Shown one piece after another: positions 37,529 through 46,964 of a stretch of 64,000 nucleotides of DNA. The first letter of the stretch is position 1. The number at the start of each line of letters is the position of its first letter. The stretch comes from Lachnospira pectinoschiza (GTDB lineage: Bacteria; Bacillota; Clostridia; Lachnospirales; Lachnospiraceae). The stretch spans positions 310,001 to 374,000 of the forward strand of contig NZ_JAJCRR010000001.1 in NCBI RefSeq assembly GCF_020564355.1. Direction: 5' to 3'. Both the position numbers and the translations under genes were made by a program. The notes under the pieces are model-generated. The model was given only the letters and a program-made list of their open reading frames with translations. It had not been told where the DNA came from and searched no databases.

Positions 37529-37557
37529 TTGACTTTTGGTTTGTAAAAAAATACAAT
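37529..37557 (+). promoter_or_regulatory. Promoter of the PL9 pectate lyase gene
   Basis: TTGACT at 37529-37534 and TACAAT at 37552-37557 with a 17-base spacer. This is the best sigma-A-type promoter in the window. Confidence 0.7.
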
Positions 37558-37661
37558 GACTGCATTGTGCCGGCAAAGCAAAAATAAAGAGGAAAATCAT
37601 TTCTCACATGAGATTTTTGTTTCGCAAAAACAAACAGGCAAAAACAAGGAGGTTTCACAAG

Positions 37662-39476
37662 GTGAAAGCGAAAAAGGGTTTAAAAAAAGTATTGGCATGG
37701 GGCATGAGTATTGTCTGTATGCTGGCAATGGTGCTTGCAGGCAGTCCTATGACGGCAAAAGCATCTGATTCTACATCATGGAATTTTAAAAATACCGGTT
37801 TTAAAAATCTGGGGACAATTTCCTCTACGGTAACAGTGGATAACCTGTCACTGATTGCAACATCGTCAAAGACCATGTCTGTGATTGCAAACAGTCAGAC
37901 AGTGGATGGAACAGCATATACATATGCACTGGCTTTGGGCGGCAGCGGTTCGACAAGCTATCGTGCAGTCAAAGTACCGGTATCGGGAACAGACACCATT
38001 AAAGTAACCTGTATGAGTTCCGGCAGTGCGGCAAGAACACTCGTTGTGGCAGACGGTTCTGGAAATAAGCTTGGCACGATGAATGCAGGCACAACGGCTG
38101 CAACGGTTTCATATAATTATTCCGGTTCATCAGGATACGTGTACCTGTATTCCTCAAACAGCGGTATTAACATTTACAAGATTCAGGTGGACAGTTCTGC
38201 TTCATCCGGTTCTGGAAGTTCATCTTCCGGCAGTTCCACAACTGATACCAGCAACGGAACAGTCGTTACTTCTTTTTCAGAACTGACGGCGGCTGTGACA
38301 AAGGCTGAAAAAGCGGGCGGCGGCATTGTCTATGTGAAGGGCAGCAGTATCAGCTGTACGGCACAGCTTGCATTAAAAGCTTCTAATGCCAATGTATCTA
38401 TTATCGGTGTAAAAAACAGTGACGGTACCTATCCGGTGTTAGACTTTTCAGCATTCCGTTCAGCTTATATCGGAAAAGCAACAACGGATTCAGAAGTCGG
38501 CATCCGCATTTCGGGAAGCAATTATACAATCAAGAACCTGATTATCCAGAAAGCACCGGATAACGGCATCCAGATTAAGGGAAGCAGCGCAGGAAACAAT
38601 ACGATTGAAAACTGCATGGTGCGTTACAACAATGATGCCGGGGTGCAGATTACAGGTGGTGCATATAGCAATACCATGCGTTTTGTATACAGCTACAGAA
38701 ATTGTGATGTCTATACACTTGGTGGCAACGCAGACGGCTTTGCGCCGAAGCTTGGCGCAGGCAAGGGAAATGTATTCTACGGCTGTTATTCATGGGAAAA
38801 TTCAGATGACGGCTGGGATTCTTACGATAAGGACAGCTTAACCTACAACCTGACATATACCAACTGTGCATGCTGGAACAACGGTGACCCGACCATTTTT
38901 ACCGGGGAATACGATTATAATAACGGAAATGCGCTGGATACGGATTTACTTTTAGTAGAATTAATCAGCAAGAAGGATTCTTCTTTTGCAAGCAATTACA
39001 AAAAAGGAAAGTTCTCTCTGCCAGGCGGCAGCTTTATCCGCACCACACAGGGAACTTTAAGCATTGCAAACTGGAAAAGCAAATATGACGGCAATCCAAA
39101 CGGATTTAAGTTCGGTTCAGTGAATACTACAAGCAGCTGTGTAAGAACCGTAACCAACTGTTTAGCCTTTGGACACAGCAGTAAAGGCTTTGATAACAAT
39201 AACAGCTCCTGCACGGCATATTTAAGCAACTGCATTTCTTATGACAACGGCTACAATTATTATATGCCGCCGTTTACACTCAAGAAATTCAGCAATATCC
39301 TCAGCTTCTCAGGAGCATCTTCTAACAAGCTGCCAAGCGGATATACGGCTTCCATACCGTCTTCCTCAAAGCAGGCACAGATTAGAAGCACAGTCAATGC
39401 AACGGTAAGCAGTATTACAACACAGTGTAAGAACAATGTAATACCGGGAGAAGTATATTTTAATATTTTCAGTTAA
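37662..39476 (+). CDS. Secreted pectate lyase, polysaccharide lyase family 9
   Basis: 604 residues: signal peptide (GLKKVLAWGMSIVCMLAMVLAGSP, cleaved near AKA-SD), an N-terminal beta domain of about 160 residues, a Ser/Gly linker, and a PL9 beta-helix (about 205-600). The family's calcium/catalytic signatures are present: NADGFAPKLGAGKG near residue 356 and NSDDGWDSYD near 381. It cleaves polygalacturonate by beta-elimination outside the cell; there is no C-terminal anchor, so it is probably released. The start GTG 37662 is 9 bases after aaggagg at 37646; the in-frame ATG 37608 lies before that site and would spoil the signal peptide. Confidence 0.93.
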   Translation: MKAKKGLKKVLAWGMSIVCMLAMVLAGSPMTAKASDSTSWNFKNTGFKNLGTISSTVTVDNLSLIATSSKTMSVIANSQTVDGTAYTYALALGGSGSTSYRAVKVPVSGTDTIKVTCMSSGSAARTLVVADGSGNKLGTMNAGTTAATVSYNYSGSSGYVYLYSSNSGINIYKIQVDSSASSGSGSSSSGSSTTDTSNGTVVTSFSELTAAVTKAEKAGGGIVYVKGSSISCTAQLALKASNANVSIIGVKNSDGTYPVLDFSAFRSAYIGKATTDSEVGIRISGSNYTIKNLIIQKAPDNGIQIKGSSAGNNTIENCMVRYNNDAGVQITGGAYSNTMRFVYSYRNCDVYTLGGNADGFAPKLGAGKGNVFYGCYSWENSDDGWDSYDKDSLTYNLTYTNCACWNNGDPTIFTGEYDYNNGNALDTDLLLVELISKKDSSFASNYKKGKFSLPGGSFIRTTQGTLSIANWKSKYDGNPNGFKFGSVNTTSSCVRTVTNCLAFGHSSKGFDNNNSSCTAYLSNCISYDNGYNYYMPPFTLKKFSNILSFSGASSNKLPSGYTASIPSSSKQAQIRSTVNATVSSITTQCKNNVIPGEVYFNIFS

Positions 39477-39545
39477 GTAAATAGAAATGAAGTTGGGGCG
39501 AAAGCTCCCAACGAGGATGCCGGCACAGCAAAAGGCAGAAAATAA

Positions 39546-39584
39546 GCGTCACGGAAAAGTTTATGTTTCCGTGACGCATTTTTA
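39546..39584 (+). terminator. Intrinsic terminator after PL9
   Basis: Perfect 12-base stem gcgtcacggaaa / tttccgtgacgc followed by ATTTTTA. A smaller hairpin gttgggg/ctcccaac lies upstream at 39492-39513. Confidence 0.9.
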
Positions 39585-39686
39585 CTTTATAAATGTAGTG
39601 ACAGTATTTCAGCAATACGCATTTGTAATATTCCCTTTCGTCTGATAATATGATGTAAAATTGATTTTTATATTGGAAAAGGAGAA

Positions 39687-39820
39687 ATGCGAAAATCCAT
39701 AAATTAAAGATTTTCGCATAACAGAATTGTGCCACAGGCGTCACAATTCTGAATTTATCGCAGAACTGAATAAATTCAGTCCGCGATTCTTCCGGCATTA
39801 AAATGCCTACAGAATAGGAG
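39687..39820 (+). repeat. Structured intergenic module, subtype A, copy 2 (leader of the dipeptidase)
   Basis: Hairpin 1 pairs 39687-39697 with 39709-39719 (11 pairs). Hairpin 2 pairs 39722-39731 with 39742-39751 (10 pairs, loop ccacaggcgt). Hairpin 3 pairs 39765-39771 with 39774-39780 (7 pairs). The loop pairs with atgcct at 39803-39808 for six bases, and the alternative ggcat-taaa-atgcc hairpin is intact. The unit ends in taggag, the ribosome binding site of the gene at 39827. Stem sequences of hairpins 2 and 3 differ from copy 1 but remain complementary. Confidence 0.85.
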
Positions 39821-39826
39821 AATGTT

Positions 39827-40816
39827 ATGAAATATATTGACCTGCACTGTGATACGCTCACAGAGTTAAAAGAAGGGGAAACGCTAGTCCGGAATCATAA
39901 AAATGTAGATTTAAAATCCTTGAAAAAGGGCGGGTGTGTGATTCAGTGTGCATCCATTTTTATTCCGACAGGGACGTATACGGGAGTGGACAGAAAAGAA
40001 GCCATACAGACAGAGTATGACCGTGTAGTTTCCGTTTATAAACGCGAATTAAATGCCAACCCAAAAGAACTGTACAGGGTTCTGACCCGGCGGGATATAC
40101 CGGATATCCGGCAGAACGATAAAATGCAGGATTTAGGCACGGGTATACTGCTTACGATTGAGGATGGCGGCGTTATGGGCGGAGAAATGCAGAAATTATA
40201 CCGTGCGTATGAAGACGGTGTACGCCTTGTAACCCTGACATGGAATCATGAAAATGAAATCGGATACCCCAACAGCACAGACCGGGATATCATGCAGAAG
40301 GGCTTAAAACCGTTTGGATTTGAAGTGCTTGAAGAAATGAACCGGCTCGGCATGGTAATTGATGTATCGCATTTATCGGACGGCGGATTTTTAAATGTGT
40401 CGGAGTTTGCAAAAAAGACAGGCATGCCGTTTGTAGCATCCCATTCCAATGCACGCGCCATAACGGCGCACCCACGCAATCTGCCTGATATGTATATAAG
40501 GAAGCTTTCGGAAGCGGGCGGCGTTATGGGCTTGAATTTTGCATCGCATTTTCTTTCGGATACACAGCCGCCGGACGGTGAAAGCCGTATCTGCGATATG
40601 GTTACACACATTCTGCATATCCGCAAAATTGCAGGCAGTGAGGTGCTGGCAATCGGTTCGGATTTTGACGGGGTGGAGAGCCGGATGGAAATTGACAGTC
40701 CTGCCAAAATGGTCATGCTGTATGAAACACTTCATCAGACAGGGCTTTCGGAGGATGAACTGGAGAAAATATTTTACAAAAATGCACAAAGAGTATTGAC
40801 CGCTGTTTTACGATAA
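39827..40816 (+). CDS. Membrane dipeptidase, peptidase family M19
   Basis: Zinc dipeptidase of the renal-dipeptidase type, 329 residues, apparently cytoplasmic with no signal peptide. Metal ligands are the His and Asp of DLHCDT, the Glu of IEDGG, the His of DVSH and SHSN, and the Asp of GSDFDG. It hydrolyses dipeptides, possibly including D-amino-acid forms. ATG 39827 has taggag 6 bases upstream, contributed by the structured module. No operon partner is apparent. Confidence 0.94.
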   Translation: MKYIDLHCDTLTELKEGETLVRNHKNVDLKSLKKGGCVIQCASIFIPTGTYTGVDRKEAIQTEYDRVVSVYKRELNANPKELYRVLTRRDIPDIRQNDKMQDLGTGILLTIEDGGVMGGEMQKLYRAYEDGVRLVTLTWNHENEIGYPNSTDRDIMQKGLKPFGFEVLEEMNRLGMVIDVSHLSDGGFLNVSEFAKKTGMPFVASHSNARAITAHPRNLPDMYIRKLSEAGGVMGLNFASHFLSDTQPPDGESRICDMVTHILHIRKIAGSEVLAIGSDFDGVESRMEIDSPAKMVMLYETLHQTGLSEDELEKIFYKNAQRVLTAVLR

Positions 40817-40975
40817 TCCCGGTTTTATAATTTTTTTTATTTTTTTCCGCTAAATTAATAATTATCCCGGCAGATTTATGGTATGATTATATATATGTGG
40901 TATTGGGGTTAAAAGTCCCCAAACGATGATTTTTACGGATTATGTGCTAGAACGAAGATTGGAAAGTGGATGGTC

Positions 40976-42724
40976 ATGAGTAGAGTAATTGGAATTGACT
41001 TAGGGACAACAAATAGCTGCGTTGCAGTGCTGGAGGGCGATGTGCCGACAGTGATTGCCAATAAGGAAGGATACCGGACAACACCGTCTGTTGTGGCTTT
41101 TGCAAAAGACAAGACGATGCTTGTGGGAGATCCGGCAAGAAGGCAGGCGGCTGTCAATGCAGAGCGGACAATTTTTTCCATTAAACGTCATATGGGATCG
41201 GATTACAGAAAAAAGATTGACGGAAAAGCATATTCGCCGCAGGAAATATCTGCTTTTATTTTAATGAAGCTGAAAAAAGACGCAGAAGATTTTCTGGGGG
41301 ATACGGTCACAGATGCCGTGATTACCGTACCGGCGTATTTTAACGATGCACAGCGGCAGGCGACTAAAGATGCGGGACGGATTGCTGGGTTAAATGTACT
41401 GCGTATCATCAATGAGCCGACTTCTGCAGCATTGGCATATGGTCTTGACAACGGACAGGCACAGAAAATTCTTGTCTATGATCTGGGCGGCGGCACATTC
41501 GATGTGTCCATTATTGAAATCGGCGACCATGTGATTGAAGTACTTGCAACGTCCGGTGACAATCATCTGGGCGGTGATGATTTTGATGAGCGCATTGTGC
41601 AGTATCTTGTGGAGCAGTTTAAAAAGACGGAGGGAATTAACCTGTCTAAGGATACGGCAGCGCTTCAGCGGTTAAAAGAAGAAGCGGAAAAAGCGAAAAA
41701 GGAGCTGTCATCCTGTATGACAACGAATATTAACCTGCCGTTTCTTGCGATGGCAAAAGACGGACCACATCATATGGATATCCAGCTTTCCCGCAGTAAA
41801 TTTGAAGAACTGACCAAAGATTTGATTGAGCGGACGGTGATTCCGGTTGAAAATGCAATCCACGATGCAGGGCTTACAAAGTCACAGATTGATATGGTAT
41901 TGCTGGTAGGCGGTTCAACAAGAATCCCGGCAGTGCAGGATAAAGTGCGGACCTTGATGGGCAAAGAGCCTTCAAGAAATGTTAATCCGGACGAATGTGT
42001 GGCAATCGGTGCGGCAGTCCAGGCAGGAAAGCTGGGCGGACAGCTTATGGCGGGGTCTGCGGCTTCTGAGATGATTTTAATGGATGTAACGCCGCTGTCG
42101 CTTTCAATTGAAACGGTAGGCGGTGTGTCAAGCCGTCTGATTGAGCGCAATACAACGATTCCTACAAGACACAGCCAGATATTTACGACTGCGGGCAATT
42201 TTCAGACAAGTGTAGATATCAAAGTGTTTCAAGGTGAGAGAAAATTTACAAGGGATAATAAACTGCTGGGGAATTTCCGCCTTTCGGGTATTAAGCGGGC
42301 GATGGCGGGGACACCGCAGATTGAAGTGACCTTTGATATTGATGCCAACGGCATTGTCAATGTATCGGCAAAGGATTTAGGCACGGGTCATGAACAGTCC
42401 ATTACGATTACGTCCAGCTCCAATTTGTCCGAGGAGGAGATTGAGCGCGCAAAATGGGAAGCCCAGATGTACGGAAGACAGGATGAAGCAAAGACACAGC
42501 TGCTTGCGGTACGTCAAGAGGCAGTGCAGTTTGCAGGACAGGCGCAGGCAGAATTGGACAGCCATAAAAAAGAGTGGGAACGCAGTAAGAAAAAGGCGGT
42601 TAAAGAAATCCTCGGTAAGCTGAAACGTACTTTATATAAAGTGCCGCCGGAAAAGATTACGGCGGATTCTGCCGCAGTTATACGTGATTTGCAGGAAGAG
42701 CTGCAGCGGGCATTAAACAGCTAG
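40976..42724 (+). CDS. DnaK-like Hsp70 chaperone, short paralogue
   Basis: 582 residues. The ATPase domain is complete ([38 protein letters not shown]). The linker and beta-sandwich substrate domain are recognisable ([41 protein letters not shown]). The alpha-helical lid is divergent, and the protein lacks the usual EEVD-like or Gly-rich tail, being 30-50 residues shorter than canonical DnaK. No grpE or dnaJ is nearby, so this is likely a second Hsp70 rather than the heat-shock-operon copy. ATG 40976 is preferred over ATG 40970 because ggaaag lies 9 bases before it. Confidence 0.9.
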   Translation: MSRVIGIDLGTTNSCVAVLEGDVPTVIANKEGYRTTPSVVAFAKDKTMLVGDPARRQAAVNAERTIFSIKRHMGSDYRKKIDGKAYSPQEISAFILMKLKKDAEDFLGDTVTDAVITVPAYFNDAQRQATKDAGRIAGLNVLRIINEPTSAALAYGLDNGQAQKILVYDLGGGTFDVSIIEIGDHVIEVLATSGDNHLGGDDFDERIVQYLVEQFKKTEGINLSKDTAALQRLKEEAEKAKKELSSCMTTNINLPFLAMAKDGPHHMDIQLSRSKFEELTKDLIERTVIPVENAIHDAGLTKSQIDMVLLVGGSTRIPAVQDKVRTLMGKEPSRNVNPDECVAIGAAVQAGKLGGQLMAGSAASEMILMDVTPLSLSIETVGGVSSRLIERNTTIPTRHSQIFTTAGNFQTSVDIKVFQGERKFTRDNKLLGNFRLSGIKRAMAGTPQIEVTFDIDANGIVNVSAKDLGTGHEQSITITSSSNLSEEEIERAKWEAQMYGRQDEAKTQLLAVRQEAVQFAGQAQAELDSHKKEWERSKKKAVKEILGKLKRTLYKVPPEKITADSAAVIRDLQEELQRALNS

Positions 42725-42866
42725 GACATTCCTGCACTTTCTAAAAATCTATAAAAATGCAGAACCGGGACAAAACAGACAGTTGAAAACATAACCTTGT
42801 ATATGGTATGATGAAGTGTCAGATAGAAAGTGGAAATGCCGCATTGTGTGGCGGAATGGAGAGAAA

Positions 42867-43973
42867 ATGGCTGGTTCTACATATGGAAACAGATTTAAGA
42901 TTATGACATGGGGCGAATCCCATGGAGAAGCGTTAGGCGTTGTAGTGGACGGCTGCCCGGCGGGTTTAGAGCTTTGTGAGGAAGATATCCAGAAACTTCT
43001 TGATCGAAGAAAACCGGGACAGTCTAAATTTACGACACCCCGCAAAGAAGCTGATAAAGTAAAGATTCTGTCGGGCGTTTTTGAAGGGAAAACGACAGGA
43101 ACACCGATATCCATGGTAGTATTTAATACCAATCAGCGCTCAGGCGATTATTCGGAGATTGCAGGATACTACAGACCGGGACATGCCGATTATACATTTG
43201 ATGCAAAATACGGATTCAGGGATTACCGCGGCGGCGGAAGAAGTTCCGCAAGAGAAACGATTGGCAGGGTCGCAGCGGGTGCGATTGCGTTAAAGATACT
43301 GGACAGCCTTGGGATTACCCTGCACGCTTACGCAAAGGAAATCGGCGGAATTGCGATTGACTATGAAAAGTTTGATCTGCAGGCAGCACGCGAAAATGCA
43401 TTTACAATGCCGGATAAGGAAGCGGCAGCAAAGGCTGAAGCGTATGCTACGCAAAAGATACAGGAGGGCGATTCAATCGGCGGTATCATTGAGTGTGTGG
43501 TTGAGGGTATGATGCCGGGAATCGGTGAACCGGTATTTGACAAGCTGGACGCTTCTCTTGGAAAAGCAATGCTTTCAATCGGTGCGGTTAAAGGCTTTGA
43601 AATCGGAAGTGGCTTTGAAGCGGCAAAGATGACCGGCAGCGAAAATAATGACAGCTTTGTCATGAAGGACGGAAAACTTACAAAAAAAACCAACCATGCA
43701 GGCGGCGTTTTAGGCGGCATGAGTGATGGCAGCAACATTGTATTCCGTGCGGCGGTTAAACCGACACCGTCTATTTCGGCAGTGCAGGATACGGTCAATA
43801 AAGATGGTGAAAATATTGAAATTTCCATTAAGGGCAGACATGACCCGATGATTGTGCCGCGTGCCGTAGTCGTTGTGGAAGCAATGACGGCGCTGACACT
43901 CGTGGATCTGATTTTTGAAAATATGACGGCAAGATTGGATGGAATCTGTGCCTTTTATAATAGAAGCAAGTAA
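42867..43973 (+). CDS. aroC: Chorismate synthase
   Basis: FMN-dependent enzyme converting EPSP to chorismate, the last step of the shikimate pathway. 368 residues with family signatures GESHGEALG, GRRSSARETIGRVAAGA-type sequence (GGGRSSARETIGRVAAG) and the C-terminal RHDP motif. The start ATG 42867 follows tggagag; the upstream in-frame start at 42816 would add an uncharacteristic extension. tgt follows after 20 bases and may be cotranscribed, without an obvious metabolic link. Confidence 0.97.
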   Translation: MAGSTYGNRFKIMTWGESHGEALGVVVDGCPAGLELCEEDIQKLLDRRKPGQSKFTTPRKEADKVKILSGVFEGKTTGTPISMVVFNTNQRSGDYSEIAGYYRPGHADYTFDAKYGFRDYRGGGRSSARETIGRVAAGAIALKILDSLGITLHAYAKEIGGIAIDYEKFDLQAARENAFTMPDKEAAAKAEAYATQKIQEGDSIGGIIECVVEGMMPGIGEPVFDKLDASLGKAMLSIGAVKGFEIGSGFEAAKMTGSENNDSFVMKDGKLTKKTNHAGGVLGGMSDGSNIVFRAAVKPTPSISAVQDTVNKDGENIEISIKGRHDPMIVPRAVVVVEAMTALTLVDLIFENMTARLDGICAFYNRSK

Positions 43974-43993
43974 GAGTAAGAAAGAGGAAAGAG

Positions 43994-45130
43994 ATGTATC
44001 GTTTATTAAAAACAGACGGGCGTGCAAAACGCGGTGAATTACAGACCGTGCATGGAACAATCCAGACACCTGTATTTATGAATGTCGGAACAGTAGCAGC
44101 CATTAAGGGTGCCGTATCGACAATGGATTTAAAGGAAATCGGAACACAGGTGGAATTGTCAAACACATATCATCTGCATGTACGTACCGGGGACAAACTG
44201 ATTAAGGAGATGGGCGGTCTGCATAAGTTTATGAACTGGGACAGACCGATTCTGACCGATTCGGGTGGATTTCAGGTGTTTTCCCTTGCAGGTCTTAGAA
44301 AGATTAAAGAAGAAGGCGTAACTTTCCAGTCTCACATTGACGGCAGAAAGATTTTTATGGGTCCGGAAGAAAGTATGCAGATTCAGTCTAACTTAGGTTC
44401 TACAATTGCCATGGCATTTGATGAATGTGCACCGGCGAAGGCAGAACGCGATTATGTGGAAAAGTCTGTTGCCCGTACAACGCGCTGGCTGGCACGCTGT
44501 AAAAAAGAAATGCAACGCTTGAATTCCCTGCCGGATACCGTTAATCCAAACCAGCTTTTATTTGGTATCAATCAGGGTGCAGTTTATGCAGATATCCGTA
44601 TTGATCATGCAAAACGTATTTCGGAACTGGATTTGCCGGGCTATGCAGTCGGCGGACTTGCAGTCGGTGAAACCCATGAAGAAATGTACCACGTACTCGA
44701 TGAAACCGTTCCGTATCTGCCGCAGGACAAGCCGACTTATCTGATGGGTGTCGGTACACCGGCAAATATTCTGGAAGCGGTAGACAGAGGGATTGACTTC
44801 TTTGATTGTGTATATCCGTCCAGAAACGGAAGACACGGGCATGTGTATACAAAGTTTGGTAAAATCAATCTTTTTAACGCACAGTACGAAAAGGACGACA
44901 GACCGATTGAAGAAGGCTGTCAGTGTCCGGTCTGCAAAAACTATACGAGAGCATATGTACGCCATCTTTTAAAGGCAAAAGAAATGCTTGGTATGCGTTT
45001 CTGTGTACTGCATAATCTGTACTTCTACAATCATTTAATGGAGGATATCCGGGGAGCGATTGAAGAAGGAAGATACAGTGCCTTTAAGAAAGAACGCCTG
45101 GAAATGTTAAATACCTATGATAAAAAGTAA
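43994..45130 (+). CDS. tgt: tRNA-guanine(34) transglycosylase
   Basis: Exchanges guanine 34 of tRNAs with GUN anticodons for the queuosine precursor. 378 residues with the nucleophile and base-recognition regions DSGGFQVFSL and GGLAVGE, the catalytic Asp in FDCVYPSRNGRHG, and zinc ligands CQCPVC and a downstream His. yajC follows, giving the widely conserved tgt-yajC order. Confidence 0.97.
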   Translation: MYRLLKTDGRAKRGELQTVHGTIQTPVFMNVGTVAAIKGAVSTMDLKEIGTQVELSNTYHLHVRTGDKLIKEMGGLHKFMNWDRPILTDSGGFQVFSLAGLRKIKEEGVTFQSHIDGRKIFMGPEESMQIQSNLGSTIAMAFDECAPAKAERDYVEKSVARTTRWLARCKKEMQRLNSLPDTVNPNQLLFGINQGAVYADIRIDHAKRISELDLPGYAVGGLAVGETHEEMYHVLDETVPYLPQDKPTYLMGVGTPANILEAVDRGIDFFDCVYPSRNGRHGHVYTKFGKINLFNAQYEKDDRPIEEGCQCPVCKNYTRAYVRHLLKAKEMLGMRFCVLHNLYFYNHLMEDIRGAIEEGRYSAFKKERLEMLNTYDKK

Positions 45131-45251
45131 AAAATTATAAACAAAATGTTTTTTAGTGGACAGAAAGAATAAATTCCGCTATTATAGAGTGTATGTGTCA
45201 GGGACACGTATGTTATTACATTTGAAAGTATATTTTAGGAGGCAAATTAAA

Positions 45252-45536
45252 ATGGGTTCAATCGGAATTATCGTTATTTATGTCGTTGCATTAGGACTGA
45301 TGATGTATTTTCTTGCAATCAAGCCACAGAAGAAACAGCAGAAGGCACAGCAGCAGTTAATGGATTCAATCGAAATCGGCGATTATGTATTAACAACAAG
45401 CGGTTTCTACGGCGTAATTATGGATATTACAGATGATGATGTTATTGTAGAATTCGGTAACAACAAAAACTGCCGTATCTCCATGCAGAAGAAAGCTATT
45501 GCACAGGTAGAAAAGGCAAAGAGTTCGGAAGAATAA
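45252..45536 (+). CDS. yajC: Preprotein translocase subunit YajC
   Basis: 94-residue single-span membrane protein associated with SecDF. One N-terminal hydrophobic segment (IIVIYVVALGLMMYF) is followed by KPQKKQQKAQQ and the YajC core (IGDYVLTTSGFYGVI). ATG 45252 has aggagg 9 bases upstream; the longer frame from 45156 has no ribosome binding site. No secDF is seen downstream. Confidence 0.93.
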   Translation: MGSIGIIVIYVVALGLMMYFLAIKPQKKQQKAQQQLMDSIEIGDYVLTTSGFYGVIMDITDDDVIVEFGNNKNCRISMQKKAIAQVEKAKSSEE

Positions 45537-45549
45537 GTAATGAAAGTAC

Positions 45550-45594
45550 AGACACCGGAGCGGAAAGCATCAATTCCCGCTTCGGTGTCTTTTG
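45550..45594 (+). terminator. Intrinsic terminator after yajC
   Basis: agacaccggagcgg pairs with ccgcttcggtgtct with one mismatch, followed by TTT. Confidence 0.8.
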
Positions 45595-45619
45595 TTATTC
45601 ATTTATCAGGCATTACATA

Positions 45620-45648
45620 TTGAAAAATACATAAAAATACGTTATGAT
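45620..45648 (+). promoter_or_regulatory. Promoter of leuB
   Basis: TTGAAA at 45620-45625 and TATGAT at 45643-45648 with a 17-base spacer. Confidence 0.6.
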
Positions 45649-45698
45649 AATAAACAATAACCTTTTTCATACATAAATATGAAAGTGGAGAAGTATTC

Positions 45699-45737
45699 AG
45701 GGGCGGCAGGTACGGGTAGAACCCGCCGGATTCCTGT
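45699..45737 (+). promoter_or_regulatory. GC-rich hairpin in the leuB leader
   Basis: A stretch starting cagggg and ending ttcctg can fold with outer cagg/cctg, middle ggcgg/ccgcc and a competing inner cgggt-aga-acccg hairpin. It stands out from the AT-rich surroundings. The segment gggtagaaccc superficially resembles a T-box core, but the rest of a T-box is absent. Confidence 0.4.
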
Positions 45738-45766
45738 AAGAAAAGAGAAAGACAGGTGGTAGTAGC

Positions 45767-46849
45767 ATGGATTGTAAAATAACATTAATTCCGGGAGACG
45801 GAATCGGACCGGAAATCGTAAGAGAGGCCGTAAAGGTATTAGATGCTGTGGGAAAGAAGTATGAGCATCATTTTACCTATGAAAAGATTTTAATGGGCGG
45901 TTGTTCCATTGATGCATACGGTGTGCCACTTACAGATGAGGCAATTGCTGTAGCAAAGGCATCCGATGCCGTATTACTGGGGGCAGTCGGCGGCAATGTC
46001 GGCAACTCCAAGTGGTATGACGTTGCTCCGAATTTAAGACCGGAGGCAGGACTGTTAAAGATTCGTAAGGAACTGGAATTGTTTGCCAATATTCGTCCTG
46101 CATATTTATACAATGAATTAAAAGATGCGTGTCCGTTAAAGCAGGAAGTAATCGGGGACGGATTTGACATGGTTATCATGAGAGAATTAACCGGCGGACT
46201 GTATTTTGGTGAACGACACACAGAAGAAGTAAACGGTGTCGTAACAGCAACCGATACGCTCACTTATAATGAAGAAGAAATCAGAAGAATTGCCATTAAA
46301 GGCTTTGAAATTGCCATGAAGCGCAGAAAGAAGCTGACAAGCGTGGATAAGGCAAATGTTCTTGATTCTTCAAGACTTTGGAGAAAGGTCGTAAAGGAAG
46401 TTGCAAAGGATTATCCGGAAGTTGAAGTAAGCGATATGCTTGTAGACAACTGTGCAATGCAGCTGGTTATGAATCCGGGACAGTTTGATGTGATTTTAAC
46501 AGAGAATATGTTTGGTGATATTTTATCCGATGAAGCCAGCATGATTACCGGTTCAATCGGTATGTTATCGAGTGCCAGCTTAGGAAAGACAAAACTCGGA
46601 TTATATGAACCAAGCCACGGTTCCGCACCGGATATTGCAGGCAAAGACATTGCCAATCCGATTGCCACCATTTTAAGTGCGGCAATGATGCTTCGCTACT
46701 CACTTGATTTAGATAAGGAAGCAGATGCCATTGAAGCGGCAGTAGCACAGGTATTAAAGGAAGGCTACAGAACCGTGGACATTATGGCAGACGGCATGCA
46801 GCAGTGCTCAACAACAAAGATGGGCGATTTAATCGCAGAACGTGTTTAA
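45767..46849 (+). CDS. leuB: 3-isopropylmalate dehydrogenase
   Basis: NAD-dependent oxidative decarboxylase of leucine biosynthesis. 360 residues with the family motifs [22 protein letters not shown], the catalytic Tyr/Lys region ([21 protein letters not shown]) and the nucleotide-binding [14 protein letters not shown]. No leuA, leuC or leuD lies in the window. It is followed by ilvD after a terminator-like hairpin, placing branched-chain genes side by side. Confidence 0.97.
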   Translation: MDCKITLIPGDGIGPEIVREAVKVLDAVGKKYEHHFTYEKILMGGCSIDAYGVPLTDEAIAVAKASDAVLLGAVGGNVGNSKWYDVAPNLRPEAGLLKIRKELELFANIRPAYLYNELKDACPLKQEVIGDGFDMVIMRELTGGLYFGERHTEEVNGVVTATDTLTYNEEEIRRIAIKGFEIAMKRRKKLTSVDKANVLDSSRLWRKVVKEVAKDYPEVEVSDMLVDNCAMQLVMNPGQFDVILTENMFGDILSDEASMITGSIGMLSSASLGKTKLGLYEPSHGSAPDIAGKDIANPIATILSAAMMLRYSLDLDKEADAIEAAVAQVLKEGYRTVDIMADGMQQCSTTKMGDLIAERV

Positions 46850-46881
46850 GATACGGATATAAAAATGTAAAATCTGTTATG

Positions 46882-46932
46882 AAGCCGGAATCCCGTTTAT
46901 GCAGATACAGCGGGATTTCAGGCTTTCATGTT
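46882..46932 (+). terminator. Hairpin between leuB and ilvD, probable terminator
   Basis: aagccggaatcccg pairs with cgggatttcaggctt, with one mismatch and a bulge, followed by a short T-rich stretch. Confidence 0.65.
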
Positions 46933-46964
46933 TAGAATAAAAAGAAAAGAAACGGAGAACAGTC

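Larger units (their letters stand above)
37277..37661 (+). other. Intergenic region: terminator, AT-rich upstream sequence and promoter of PL9
   Basis: The hairpin at 37297-37315 ends the ger gene. The rest is AT-rich with tgcaaaa and tgcacaaa motifs similar to those before PL1-CE8, and an incomplete cre-like sequence tggaaacgctaaag at 37409. The promoter is at 37529-37557. Confidence 0.6.

Noticed and set aside
39492..39535. Hairpin gttgggg/ctcccaac followed by gccggc, considered as a c-di-GMP riboswitch
   Set aside because: It lies after the PL9 stop and before the terminator, and the conserved GEMM core is missing. It is most likely part of the 3' untranslated region.
45679..45762. 27-codon frame upstream of leuB as a leader peptide
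   Set aside because: It has no ribosome binding site and no run of leucine or other branched-chain codons.
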